This document shows positions 28,696 through 38,593 of a stretch of 64,000 nucleotides of DNA, piece after piece. Every line of letters starts with the position of its first letter. The first letter of the stretch is position 1. The DNA comes from GWE2-40-63 sp041664345 (GTDB lineage: Bacteria > Bacteroidota > Bacteroidia > Bacteroidales > SZUA-534): contig JBAYKX010000024.1 in assembly GCA_041664345.1 (NCBI GenBank), positions 10,208 through 74,207 of the forward strand, given 5' to 3'. The notes below the pieces were generated by a model. It did no database searches and had not been told where the DNA came from. It saw only the letters and a program-made list of their open reading frames with translations. A program made the translations under genes and the position numbers.

Positions 28696-29722
28696 ATGGA
28701 AAATAAGGAAACAGGTTTACAACAATTTTCGAACTTTGTTTTTTTTCAAACCGCCGATGGCAAAGTTAATATTGATGCGTTTTATAAAAACAATACCGTT
28801 TGGCTTATCCAAAAGGCACTTTCGGTACTTTTTGAGAAGGATAGAAGTGTAATAACCAAACATTTAAAAAGAATATTTGAATCGGGAGAACTACAAGAAG
28901 AAGTGGTATGTGCAAATTTTACACACACCACTCCACATGGTGCCATTGAAGACAAAACGTAGGAAAAGGATGTTCGATATTACAATCTGAAAGCTATTGT
29001 GGCTGTTGGATACAGAGTAAATTCGCACCATGCTATTGAATTGCGTAAATGGGCAACACAAATTCTGCACGAGTATCATCAAAGGCTTTGCAATGGACGA
29101 TGAGCGATTGAAGCAAATGAAGCACTTTTGGCAGGATTATTTCGATGAAATGCTCGAACGGATTAGAGAAATCCGCTTAAGCGAAAGGCGCTTGTACCAA
29201 AAAATTACTGACATATATGCGCTCTCAGCCGATTATGATAGTCTGGCTGAAATAACACAGCACTTTTTTGCTTCCGTTCAGAATAAATTGCATTGGGCAA
29301 TAACGGGAAAAACGGCTGCAGAGATAATTTATATCGAAGCCGATGCCACAAAATTGTATATGGGTTTAAAAACTTGGAAACATTCACCACAAGGGAAAAT
29401 ATTAAAAAGTGATGTGGTGGTTGCTAAAAATTATTTAAACGAAGAACATATTAAAAATTTGGAGAGAATTGTAAGCGCATAGTTGGATTTGGCCGAAAGC
29501 AGAGCAATGAACCGTAACGGGATGAATATGAAAGATTGGAACGTTTTTCTGATAAAATTCTTAGAATTATCCGACTCCCCAATTTTAAAGGACAAAGGCA
29601 AAATAACCATGCTCGAAGCCAAACTAAAAGCCGAAATGGAATACAACAAATTCCGTGTAATACAAGACAAAGAATATGAATCGGATTTTGACAAGGAAAT
29701 AAAGAAATTGAAAAGCAAATAG
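28696..29722 (+). pseudogene. RhuM-family gene, inactivated by two stops and a 2-base deletion
   Basis: RhuM-like proteins are about 340 residues long and often lie in restriction or Fic-containing islands; their function is unclear. A strong ribosome-binding site (GGAGG 28686-28690) precedes ATG 28696. The N-terminal domain (FFQTADGKVNIDAFYKNNTVWL) ends at TAG 28960-28962, but the same frame continues with DVRYYNLKAIVAVGYRVNS. Near 29074 the frame changes as if an AT was lost from TATATC, then continues as IIKGFAMDDERLKQM. A second in-frame TAG at 29480-29482 sits between IVSA and LDLAESRA. The sum, about 342 codons, equals a full-length gene, so this is a recent pseudogene rather than separate genes. 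Confidence 0.85.
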
Positions 29723-29870
29723 ATGAAATGGTTTACAAACTTTAGCTTACCGACTATGCACTAGCAGGGAGTGCCACTCTCATCACTTTGTGGTCACAAC
29801 TGCGGATTTCCTAGTTCGTTTGGGATGAAAAACCAATTGCAAACCAATTAACAAATTAAAATATTGGGTT

Positions 29871-30638
29871 ATGAGCAAAAAACAATGGTACGAATCGCTG
29901 TTTGAGAATTATGGACTGAAATACGATAAGGAAAATTTCACTCAAGGAACTATGGGAGAGTGCGATTTTATTGAAAAAGAATTAAGATTTGACAAGTCGC
30001 TTAAAGTATTGGATGTGGGTTGCGGCACAGGCAGACATTCAATAGAACTAACAAAGCGGGGATATTCTGTTACTGGGATTGATTTGTCAGAAACTCAACT
30101 TAAAAGAGCAAAAGAAAAAGCAGAAAACTACAATTTGAAAATTGATTTTCAGCAACAGGATGCCAGAAATTTATCTTTTAACAATGAATTCGACATGGCA
30201 ATAATGCTCTGCGAAGGAGGTTTTCCGCTGATGGAAACCGATGAAATGAATTTTGAAATACTAAAAAGCGTTACAAAATCATTGAATGATAATGGTAAGT
30301 TGATATTTACAACCTTAAACGGACTTTTCCCATTGTATCATTCGGTTGAGGAGTTTTGTGCATCGGTTACCGAAGGAGGCAATGCAACGTATCGGAGCAA
30401 TACTTTTAATTTAATGACATTCAGATACCACAATGTAACTGAATTTTAAGATGATTTTGGAAACAAAAAAGTACTTGAATGCAACGAAAGATACTATGTT
30501 CCTTGCGAAATTACTTGGTTATTAAAATCGCTGGGATACAAAAAGATTGAACTATTTGGGGCAAAACTTGGGGCATTTTCGAGAAATGACAAGTTAACCA
30601 CCGAAGATTTTGAGATGCTTATTATATCTGAAAAATAA
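29871..30638 (+). pseudogene. Class I SAM-dependent methyltransferase with an internal stop
   Basis: The reading frame from ATG 29871 encodes a Rossmann methyltransferase: motif I VLDVGCGTGRHSIEL (about residues 45-59), motif II VTGIDLSETQL, and post-I acidic residues QQDARNLSF. It meets TAA at 30447-30449 after NVTEF, yet the same frame stays coding (DDFGNKKVLECNERYY ... LIISEK) until TAA 30636-30638. A GAA-to-TAA change would explain the stop. Full length would be 255 residues. The truncated 192-residue product keeps the SAM-binding core but loses the C-terminal substrate part. The target is unknown. It is separated from the rhuM pseudogene by 148 gene-free bases. Confidence 0.82.
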
Positions 30639-31109
30639 CCTGCTGGAAAGAACAAAAGTCTGGGCAACCGCATTTAAGAACTGAAATTTGAAATTCCCAT
30701 TTTCGGCGCATGTATTGTACATCATTTCAAAAAATCTATACTGCTTGCACCGAATTAATAGCTCAAATTCATATACCCCGGCTTATGCTTCGACTAGGCT
30801 CAGCAACCAGCCGGGGCTATTCATATTAAATCCACTTCGAGATTTTTTTTAAATAGGTTGCCATAAATATCAAAGAAAGCCCTCGAAAGGGCGGAAGAAT
30901 AAAGCCAAGTCCCGATAGCTATCGGGAGCCCTTGGTAAAATATGGTAACGTCCCCAAGCGGTGCATTCAATCAAGTTGCAATAGAATGGTGTCCTAACAT
31001 GCACCGCAATATAGGGAAATTAGAATATGGATATCGATCCCATGTACTTAGTATTCGGGATGAAAACACTAAAAAGGGAAAAATGTCGTACACCTATTTC
31101 TTTAGGAAC
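30639..31109. repeat. Gene-free spacer with three palindromic repeats
   Basis: Three hairpin-forming repeats are visible. CCCCGGCT (30776-30783) pairs with AGCCGGGG (30809-30816) around a loop containing CTTCGACTAGGCTCAGC, a type of sequence I recognise as common between genes in Bacteroidota. GCCCT-CGAA-AGGGC lies at 30879-30892. CCAAG, a perfect CCCGATAGCTATCGGG palindrome and CTTGG span 30905-30935. No coding frame is supported. Confidence 0.65.
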
Positions 31110-33551
31110 CTAAAAACTACCTCCGTCATCTTCCATGCCGTTACCTGATTCTCCGTTTCCGTTCTTTTTATTTTTGTTGTTGTAGTTGTTTAATTTGTAA
31201 CTCAGCGAAAGCATTATTATAGGAGTATTGGGCTCAAATAAGTTATGTTGGTAATAATCATCACCAAAAGTAGTATTTTCATGCTTCATGGTACTAAATA
31301 CATCGCGCATTTGAAGTGTTACAGAAGCTTTCCGTTTCATAAAATCCTGCTTAACAGCCAGATTGGCCATAAAAAAACCTTCTTCGGTTCCTTGCAATTC
31401 CAATTCACCACTTTGATAACTAAAATCGAGCTGAAAGCGAGTATTGGCTGTAGCTTTAAAGGTATTGTTAAGCCGGGCACTCCAAGTAAAGCTGTGGTCA
31501 TCTTTTGATATTCCTTCAATTTCACCCTTGATGCGATAATCATAAAAATCGGCCATCAGATTGGTAGTGTACCATTTTGTTGGGCTGTAGTTAAACATAA
31601 ATTCAGTTCCTAAGGCGTAATCGCTGCCGATATTAGCAAAAGTTTCGAGCCACACTCCCGGAGAATAGGGCAAGGTTATATTCTCAATTTTATTTTGAGT
31701 TATTCGATAATACCCCTCAACTGAAAAGAAATTACTGTTTAATTTTTTTTGATAGCTCAACTCAAAGGAGTTTATGTATTCTGGTTGAAGATTTGGATTT
31801 CCCCGACGTACATTATTTGCATCCACAAAAGTAATAAAGGGTTCAATATACCATCCGCGAGGACGCTCAATTCGGCGGGTATAACTCAACATGGTTTGTT
31901 GTTCAGCAGGTAAATTGTATGAAAGGTGAATGGTTGGAAACAAATCGGGCCTATCGATGGTATAGGTTTCAGCAGTTTTTACCGATTCAAGCAACCAATA
32001 CGTATATTCGGCACGCAACCCAGCCTGATATCCGAAATCGCCTTGAGTTCCTCCAAAAGTGGCATAGGTAGCATAAATTTGTTGATCGTAATTGGTCTGG
32101 TTGCTGTAAAGTGGCATGTAAACATAATCCAAAACATTGAAAGCGGTGTCGAAGTCATATACATTGTTTTCATCGTTACTTAATGAAAAATGACCTTGAA
32201 ATCCGGCTTCCAATTTACCGCCCCAAGCAAAAGGCTGGGAATAATCAAGTTTGATTCGAATGCTATTTGATGGACCACTTTCATCGCTCATTTTACCTTC
32301 TAAAATACGGTTTAATGAATCTACCTTATTATTTTCTGAGGATTCATCCATATTCCTGCCATCAACCGTTAGTTGAGTTTGAAGGTAATGCTCGGTATTC
32401 TTTCCAAAGGTATGTTTGTAATCAAGGGTTGAGGAATAGAACAAGCCTCCCCTGCTAGATTTATTGAGTGAAGTATAGTATTCATCAATAGTTGCAGGTT
32501 CAGTCCATTCGGAATATTTTTTAGTTTCCTCCCTTCCAAATTCGAGCCAACCGCTATTTAAGTTAATACCAATTACATCGTTGTCGGTAAAATTCCAGTC
32601 AATACCTGCGTTAATGCTCGATGTTTGTCTGCTTCGTTTGAATTCTCCATCGGAAACCAAATTAAAAAGAGTATCGTTGGTCCGGGTCCAACGCTCCGAT
32701 TCAACATTGCCAAACATGTTTCGCATGTTATAATCGCCTCCAAGATAAAAACGCCATTTTTCGTATCGCGAATCCACAGTAAAATCAGCTCCGTACTTTT
32801 CATCTTTACCCAAATTCGCATTCATAATACCGGTTACGCCATTCAATTTATTCTTTTTGGTAACAATGTTAATGATTCCAGCGGTTCCATCGGGTTCATA
32901 TTTTGCCGATGGGTTGGTAATAATTTCAATGTTTTCGATAGCACCGGCAGGAATCTGGCTCAAGGCATCGCTGGGATCCAAAACGGTAGGACGACCATCA
33001 ATTAAAACGGTAAAAGAGGTGCTTCCTCGCAATGAAACATTGCCTTCAATATCCACTTTTACGCTCGGTACATTTTCAAGAATATCAACAGCCGTGCCCG
33101 ATTTGGCAGTAAGCATCTGGCTTACATTCACCACTTTTTTATCAATTTTATATTGGACCGATGATTGGTCAGCTGTCACATTTACAGCTTCTAACTCTTT
33201 TGAATTCGATTCAATAACAATCTTTCCCAAATCAACTTCTTTAGTTTCGGCTAAAATGGTTATGTTTTCAATGCTTTTAGTTTTGTATCCCATAAAGGTG
33301 AGAGTAAGGTAATACGTTCCAATCGCATTTCCTTTTAATCGAAAAAAACCTTCACTGTCGGAAATTCCGCCAGTAACTAATTTTTGAGTTGTATTATCGT
33401 AAAGTGCAATGGTGGCATATTCCACAGCATGACCCGTTCCATTTTCAATTACCATTCCAATGATATCGCCTTTTTTTACTGTTACCGTTTCTGTTTCTGT
33501 GGCCCAAAGATTGGTGCTTAGGATTACTAGGGCAATGACTAATTTATTCAT
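31110..33551 (-). CDS. Outer-membrane beta-barrel receptor with carboxypeptidase-like N-domain
   Basis: The 813-residue protein has a signal peptide (cleavage near WATE, residue 18). A carboxypeptidase-regulatory-like beta-sandwich follows at about residues 30-110 (GTGHAVEYATIALYD ... GFFRLKGNAIGTYYL). Next is a plug domain at about 120-215 (VDILENVPSVKVDIEGNVSLRG, NIEIITNPSAKYEPDGTAGIINIV). From about 220 to the end it is a barrel of the OMP_b-brl_3 type. It resembles TonB-dependent receptors, but a clear TonB box is not seen. The final residues (NKKNGNGESGNGMEDDGGSF) are glycine-rich and polar instead of a closing aromatic strand. The substrate is unknown. No SusD-like partner is adjacent. 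Confidence 0.85.
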   Translation of the reverse strand: MNKLVIALVILSTNLWATETETVTVKKGDIIGMVIENGTGHAVEYATIALYDNTTQKLVTGGISDSEGFFRLKGNAIGTYYLTLTFMGYKTKSIENITILAETKEVDLGKIVIESNSKELEAVNVTADQSSVQYKIDKKVVNVSQMLTAKSGTAVDILENVPSVKVDIEGNVSLRGSTSFTVLIDGRPTVLDPSDALSQIPAGAIENIEIITNPSAKYEPDGTAGIINIVTKKNKLNGVTGIMNANLGKDEKYGADFTVDSRYEKWRFYLGGDYNMRNMFGNVESERWTRTNDTLFNLVSDGEFKRSRQTSSINAGIDWNFTDNDVIGINLNSGWLEFGREETKKYSEWTEPATIDEYYTSLNKSSRGGLFYSSTLDYKHTFGKNTEHYLQTQLTVDGRNMDESSENNKVDSLNRILEGKMSDESGPSNSIRIKLDYSQPFAWGGKLEAGFQGHFSLSNDENNVYDFDTAFNVLDYVYMPLYSNQTNYDQQIYATYATFGGTQGDFGYQAGLRAEYTYWLLESVKTAETYTIDRPDLFPTIHLSYNLPAEQQTMLSYTRRIERPRGWYIEPFITFVDANNVRRGNPNLQPEYINSFELSYQKKLNSNFFSVEGYYRITQNKIENITLPYSPGVWLETFANIGSDYALGTEFMFNYSPTKWYTTNLMADFYDYRIKGEIEGISKDDHSFTWSARLNNTFKATANTRFQLDFSYQSGELELQGTEEGFFMANLAVKQDFMKRKASVTLQMRDVFSTMKHENTTFGDDYYQHNLFEPNTPIIMLSLSYKLNNYNNKNKKNGNGESGNGMEDDGGSF

Positions 33552-33701
33552 AATTTATTTGTTTTTTTATTTTTGCATACAATGTTCTGACGTGGCATTT
33601 TGTAATTAATTGCACTATCGTAAAAAAAAATTTACAAAGCGGGTTGCAAGGTCAAAAACTGTGCCTTTTGGGAAAGAAGATTTTTTTTAAAATTGTAATT
33701 C

Positions 33702-35675
33702 TTATTCGGCTTCAATCGATTCGGATAGCTTAGGTATTGAAACAAAAAATGTACTCCCTTTTCCCAACTCACTTTCTAGCCATATTTTACCTCCATTAAG
33801 CTCCGTGAATTCTTTACACAATATCAAACCCAAACCCGTGCCTTTTTCCTTTGAGGTTCCAATATTTTTTGATTGGCTGGCTAAATTGAACAGTAGTTTC
33901 TGGTCATCACCTGAAATTCCTATCCCTGTATCAGTTATTGAAACAATCCAATAATTTGCCTCAAAATTTACCTTTATTTTAACAGAACCGTTCTCCGGTG
34001 TAAACTTTAATGCATTGGTCAATAGGTTTCGAATTACGGTATTGGTCAAATCCGGATCGGCATAAACCACACATTCGTTGCAGGATTCGTGTTGAATGGA
34101 AATATTCTTTTGTGAGGCATATCCTGCCAATAGGTCAGTATTATCACGTATAACTTCAATCAAATTAAATACCTTACGTGAAACTGAGATTTTGCCAAGT
34201 TGCAATGTGGCCCATTGAAGTAAATTTTCCAATAATATGTAAGCCTTTTCGGCGGAATTGCGCAAATGGAATAGATACGTGTTTAACTTTTCTGTTTCCA
34301 TTGTTTCATAATCCGTTTGAATTACTTCACTGAGTTTATAAACTCCACCCAACGGATTTTTCAGGTCATGAGCTATAATTGCAAAAAACCGGTCTTTGGT
34401 TTTATTGAGCGCTTCAATGCGGTCGTGTTGTGTTTGAATTTCTTCCTTTTGGGTAGTAATTTCCTCTTTTTGTTCACGAAGTTTCACATTGTCCTTACTT
34501 TTTAACAGGTAATTCCGATAAACAATTCCGGCTATAAGTAATAACGCAAATCCTGCAATAAGTGCAACATTACGGCTCTGTTTTTGCCTATTTAATTCAA
34601 GTTGGGTTTCTAATTCTTTGTTCGTTTGGATAATTTTTTCCAATTCCCGCTCCTTTTCAAATTTTAATTCCGACTCAATACGGGTAATGGATTGAATGGT
34701 TTCTGAATTTTTTGCACTATCGGCCATTTGTTTATAAAGTAATTGAAAGGAATATGCATTTTTATAGTCGCCAACTTTAGCATAAGCTTGGTACAAATGC
34801 TCTGCAACCCATTCAATTTCATAAACAATACCAATTTCTTGAGCCAGCGTTAATCCCCTTTTCAAAAATACAATAGCTTCAGTGTAGAGATTTTTGTGAA
34901 AATAATATTCACCTAAATAGGTATAAGAGTTTGCCATCATTTGTTTGTGGTTCAGCGGAGTGCTGATGGCTAGACTTTTATTATAATACAAGAGGGCGGA
35001 ATCGGGTAAGTTTAAATCATAATAAAGCTTCCCGATATTGTTATAGTAAAGATCCAACGATTCGGTATGGTTGCTTTTTATTGAAATGGCCACAGCCTGT
35101 TGATAGTTTTCCATCGCATTATCGTATTCCTTCAAATCGCGGTAAGCTACAGCCACATTGTTATAACTGCCTGCTAATTTAATGGAGTCACCAATTTTCT
35201 TCCGCATTTCTAACACCTGCTTATCCATTTCAAGCGCTTTGTAGTAATATCCTTGATTTCCATAAACAACAGCAATGTTATTTAATGCGGTAGCCTCTCC
35301 TACACTATCTTTAAGGAGGTGAAACAGTTGGTGGCTCTGTAAAAAATAGTCTAACGATTTGGCGTAGTTTACTTTATAAAAATAAACAAGTCCAATAATA
35401 CGAAGTAGTTCTGCTTTCGGCTTTTGGTAATTGTATGCATTTGCTGTTTCCAACGCTTGGGTTGACCAATCGAGCGCCAAATCGGGATTTTGATTGCAAC
35501 TGTCCAACGCCCGGGTTATCTCATTTTGTAAATATATTTCTATCGTATCCTTGGTTGCCTCAACCGATGCTTTGGATTCTATTACAGCCATAAAAAAAAA
35601 TGCCAGAATACCAATCCGGTAAAATAGGAATTCAAACTTTATTAAAATGAATAACTTTATTGTTCCCGATATCAT
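33702..35675 (-). CDS. TPR-containing sensor histidine kinase
   Basis: The 657-residue protein has an N-terminal hydrophobic export segment (residues about 18-36). About seven tetratricopeptide repeats follow (residues 55-320, for example ATALNNIAVVYGNQGYYYKAL), then a coiled coil, a membrane helix (about 368-388) and a second coiled coil. The dimerisation/phosphoacceptor box is FFAIIAHDLKNPLGG with His436, and the ATPase domain has the N box NLLTNALKF, the G1 box DTGIGIS and the G2 box GTGLGL. There is no receiver domain. The periplasmic TPR region is probably the sensor. No response-regulator gene is adjacent, so the partner is unknown. Confidence 0.92.
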   Translation of the reverse strand: MISGTIKLFILIKFEFLFYRIGILAFFFMAVIESKASVEATKDTIEIYLQNEITRALDSCNQNPDLALDWSTQALETANAYNYQKPKAELLRIIGLVYFYKVNYAKSLDYFLQSHQLFHLLKDSVGEATALNNIAVVYGNQGYYYKALEMDKQVLEMRKKIGDSIKLAGSYNNVAVAYRDLKEYDNAMENYQQAVAISIKSNHTESLDLYYNNIGKLYYDLNLPDSALLYYNKSLAISTPLNHKQMMANSYTYLGEYYFHKNLYTEAIVFLKRGLTLAQEIGIVYEIEWVAEHLYQAYAKVGDYKNAYSFQLLYKQMADSAKNSETIQSITRIESELKFEKERELEKIIQTNKELETQLELNRQKQSRNVALIAGFALLLIAGIVYRNYLLKSKDNVKLREQKEEITTQKEEIQTQHDRIEALNKTKDRFFAIIAHDLKNPLGGVYKLSEVIQTDYETMETEKLNTYLFHLRNSAEKAYILLENLLQWATLQLGKISVSRKVFNLIEVIRDNTDLLAGYASQKNISIQHESCNECVVYADPDLTNTVIRNLLTNALKFTPENGSVKIKVNFEANYWIVSITDTGIGISGDDQKLLFNLASQSKNIGTSKEKGTGLGLILCKEFTELNGGKIWLESELGKGSTFFVSIPKLSESIEAE

Positions 35676-36107
35676 TGAATCAAATTTTTTAAAGGTTATT
35701 ACTGATAAAATTTAAATCGTTAAATCACAAATAAATACAATCAAATTATCCCGCTTTATTCATACCTGAGCATAGCAAAAGGTTTGAATGTGCGAGGGGA
35801 ATTGCGTTGCAAAGCGGGAAACCCCGATTTAGCTATACCCAAAATTGGGAGTTTTTATTTTCCCAATTTTGAGGAATAGCTTTATCGTAAGGATTATTCA
35901 AGAATAATCCGGGTTATCACTATTAAGTCCATTGTTAACTAATTATTCAACCAAAAGAATGAAAATAATTAATAATTTAACTAAAAAAGGGTAAGTAAGT
36001 TTAGAATTATAATCAATTTATTATTAACAATCCTTGCTTTGATTTTTTACTTTTTGCTCAACTTGTGATATTTAATTACATTTGATTCCAATCAAAAAAA
36101 GAGAATT
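35676..36107. other. Structured divergent spacer with nested hairpins
   Basis: No gene is seen in these 432 bases. Strong pairing exists: CCCGCTTT (35750-35757) with AAAGCGGG (35811-35818); CAAAATTGGGA (35840-35850) with TCCCAATTTTG (35861-35871), extended by AGCTAT/ATAGCT; and the perfect GGATTATTC-AA-GAATAATCC (35891-35910). The region lies between the divergent kinase and serine hydrolase genes and may encode a structured RNA or a regulatory site. Confidence 0.5.
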
Positions 36108-37265
36108 ATGAAAAAAACGACGAAAGGAATATCCATTTTTGCAATAGTTATGGCTGTTTTGCTGGTGGCTTATTTTGCCTTACCGCAATATGCGCGCCGT
36201 GCACTGGTTTATCAAAAAGCGGGTATCGATGATTTAACTATGTTTGACAATCGCGAAGTAAATACAGCTAACCCACAGGAATGGGAAACCAGCACCAAAT
36301 TGCAAGGTTACCGGTTGGATGATTCTACCCTAAAAGCTTTTAATGAGCTTCAAACCATTGCCTACTTGATTATAAAAGATAAAAAAATAATTTTTGAACA
36401 ATATTGGGATGGATATGGCCCGGAATCACGAACCAATTCATTCTCCATGGCCAAAAGTATTATTGGTCTGTTAATTGGTGCTGCAGTTGACGATGGATAT
36501 ATTAAAAGCATGGAGCAACCGGTTTCCGATTTTATTGAAGAATACCGTACTCCGGAAAATAGCAAACTTACCATCAGAGAATTATTAACCATGAGTTCGG
36601 GACTGAATTGGAATGAGAGTTATGGTTCACTTTTCAGTAAAACCACGGAAGCTTATTATGGAAAAGACATTAACAATCTGATTTATTCGTTAAAAGTGAT
36701 TGAGAAACCGGGTGTTCAGTTTAAATACTTAAGTGGCAACAGTCAACTATTGGCCATGGTAGTTGAAAAAGCTACCGGTAAAAAAGTAGCCGAATATGCA
36801 TCCGAAAAATTCTGGAAACCCATGGGTGCCGTAAATCAAGCGCTTTGGAGCCTAGATGCCAACAATGGAATGGAAAAAGCTTATTGCTGTTTCAATTCCA
36901 ATGCCCGTGATTTTGCCCGTTGGGGACAATTGGTTTTGAACCAAGGAACCTGGAATGGTGACACCCTGATATCGCCCGATTACATAAGGCTATCAACTCA
37001 ACCCGCATCGAATTTAGTGGACGAAACCGGCAATGCCGTTGATTATTACGGATATCAATGGTGGATTCAGCATTTGAATGGCGAACCGGTGCCTTATATG
37101 CGGGGCATTTTGGGGCAATATGTGTTTGTAATTCCTTCAGAAAATGCCGTGGTGGTAAGGTTGGGACATCTACGGAATGAAGGAAAAAAGAATCATCATC
37201 CTTTGGATACCTATTTGTACTTGGAGACTGCAGAGAAGATATTATCAAGTTATTCTAATAAGTGA
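36108..37265 (+). CDS. Serine hydrolase of the class C beta-lactamase family
   Basis: The 385-residue protein has an N-terminal membrane anchor or signal (residues 7-27). The penicillin-binding fold active site shows the S-x-x-K motif SMAKS (Ser113, Lys116) and the second motif as YLSGNSQ (Tyr with downstream Asn). A GILGQYVFVIP strand stands where the K-T-G/H-x-G motif is expected. Such proteins act as D-aminopeptidases, esterases or peptidoglycan-related hydrolases; true beta-lactamase activity is not implied. It is followed 33 bases later by the interrupted esterase gene, so the two may be co-transcribed. Confidence 0.88.
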   Translation: MKKTTKGISIFAIVMAVLLVAYFALPQYARRALVYQKAGIDDLTMFDNREVNTANPQEWETSTKLQGYRLDDSTLKAFNELQTIAYLIIKDKKIIFEQYWDGYGPESRTNSFSMAKSIIGLLIGAAVDDGYIKSMEQPVSDFIEEYRTPENSKLTIRELLTMSSGLNWNESYGSLFSKTTEAYYGKDINNLIYSLKVIEKPGVQFKYLSGNSQLLAMVVEKATGKKVAEYASEKFWKPMGAVNQALWSLDANNGMEKAYCCFNSNARDFARWGQLVLNQGTWNGDTLISPDYIRLSTQPASNLVDETGNAVDYYGYQWWIQHLNGEPVPYMRGILGQYVFVIPSENAVVVRLGHLRNEGKKNHHPLDTYLYLETAEKILSSYSNK

Positions 37266-37298
37266 ATCAATTGAAACGTAATTTTTAACAGTATAAAA

Positions 37299-38471
37299 AT
37301 GAAAAATAGATTCTTATCAGTCGTTTTGTTTCTAAGTCTTATTAGCTTAAAAGTAGAAGCACAGCAAGCATTGTGGGGTGAAGATGTAATTACCTCACCC
37401 GAAATAAATACGGATCAAACCGTCACGTTTCGCTATCTGGCTCCCGATGCCAAGGAAGTGAAAATTAGCGGAGACTGGTTTCCCAGCAAGGATTGGGTGC
37501 CCGGTTCGGAAATGATGAACAAAAATGAAAAAGGAATTTGGAGCTAAACAACAACGGTCCTTCCATCCGACCTTTACAGTTATTCATTTATAGTGGATGG
37601 ATTGAAAACCACCGACCCAAACAATGTATATCTGATACGCGATGTGGCCACCGTGTTTAATGTGTTTATTGTGGGTGGTGGAAAAGCCGATTTGTATGCT
37701 GTGAAAAAAGTTCCTCACGGTTCTGTAACCCGAAGGTGGTATGATTCCCCTGGAATTGGGTTAAACCGCCGCATCACCATTTACACCCCACCGGGGTACG
37801 AAACAAGTAAAGAAAAATACCCTGTACTTTACTTACTTCATGGTATGGGAGGTGATGAAGAGGCTTGGATGGCGTTAGGTCGCACTTCGCAAATAATGGA
37901 CAATTTGATTGCACAAGGCAAAGCAAAACCCATGTTGGTAGTAATGACCAATGGAAATGTTTCGCAAGAAGCCGCACCTGGCGAATCCAGTTTAGGTTTT
38001 TACAAACCCACATTTCAGCTTCCAAATACCATGAATGGAAAATTTGAGGAATCGTTTATGGATGTGATTCAATTTGTGGAAAGCAATTACCGGGTAAAGG
38101 CTGAAAAAAGCGGCCGTGCCATTGCCGGCTTGTCCATGGGCGGATTCCATTCGCTTCACATTTCACGATATTATGCCAACACCTTCGATTATGTAGGTCT
38201 GTTTTCGGCTGCTATTTTGCCCGATACCAGTGTAGCTTCTAAGATATATGAAAATTTAGATGCCACTTTGGAAACTCAAATGAAAAATGGGTACAAACTC
38301 TATTGGATTGGAATGGGTAAAACCGATTTTCTTTATAATGATGGTAAAGCCTATCGTGCCCGTCTTGATAAAATAGGAATGAAATATACATACATGGAAA
38401 GTGAAGGAGGTCATACCTGGACAAACTGGCGGGTTTACCTATCGGATTTTGTACCCTTATTGTTTCAATAA
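37299..38471 (+). pseudogene. Secreted CE1-type esterase interrupted by an in-frame TAA
   Basis: A signal peptide (to about residue 22, VEAQ) is followed by an Ig-like N-terminal domain of the glycogen-branching/E-set type (VTFRYLAPDAKEVKISGDW). TAA at 37545-37547 stops the frame after KGIWS, yet the same frame continues without shift through TTTVLPSDLYSYSF. It then runs into an esterase-D-like alpha/beta hydrolase with oxyanion region YLLHGMGGDEEAW, nucleophile GLSMGG (codon 279) and a C-terminal His in EGGHTWTNWR. Related two-domain proteins act as acetyl-xylan or feruloyl esterases. A single substitution restores the gene, so this is either a fresh pseudogene or a sequence error. A start inside the second part (for example 37593) would lack a signal peptide. 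Confidence 0.85.
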
Positions 38472-38593
38472 AACAATTTAAGGAATTAACGATTAAAAGA
38501 ATCGCAAACCAAAGATAAACAAGGGTAAGACAATCTATACGATCTGGGTTTATAGGCATTGTTAGGCTTCATGCAAAAAAAGACTATGAGATA

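Noticed and set aside
28960..30449. Stop-codon recoding (TAG or TAA read as an amino acid) to explain the interrupted genes
   Set aside because: TAG and TAA end many intact genes here at the expected family length (for example the aspartyl protease, thiolase and lipoprotein hydrolase end in TAG), and rhuM also has a frameshift, so ordinary gene decay fits better.
32625..33312. Long antisense frames within the outer-membrane receptor gene
   Set aside because: The minus-strand receptor has all expected domains; the plus-strand frames are shadows.
36108..37265. Antibiotic-resistance beta-lactamase
   Set aside because: The S-x-x-K motif is present, but the third motif differs and such serine hydrolases are common housekeeping enzymes; resistance is not supported.
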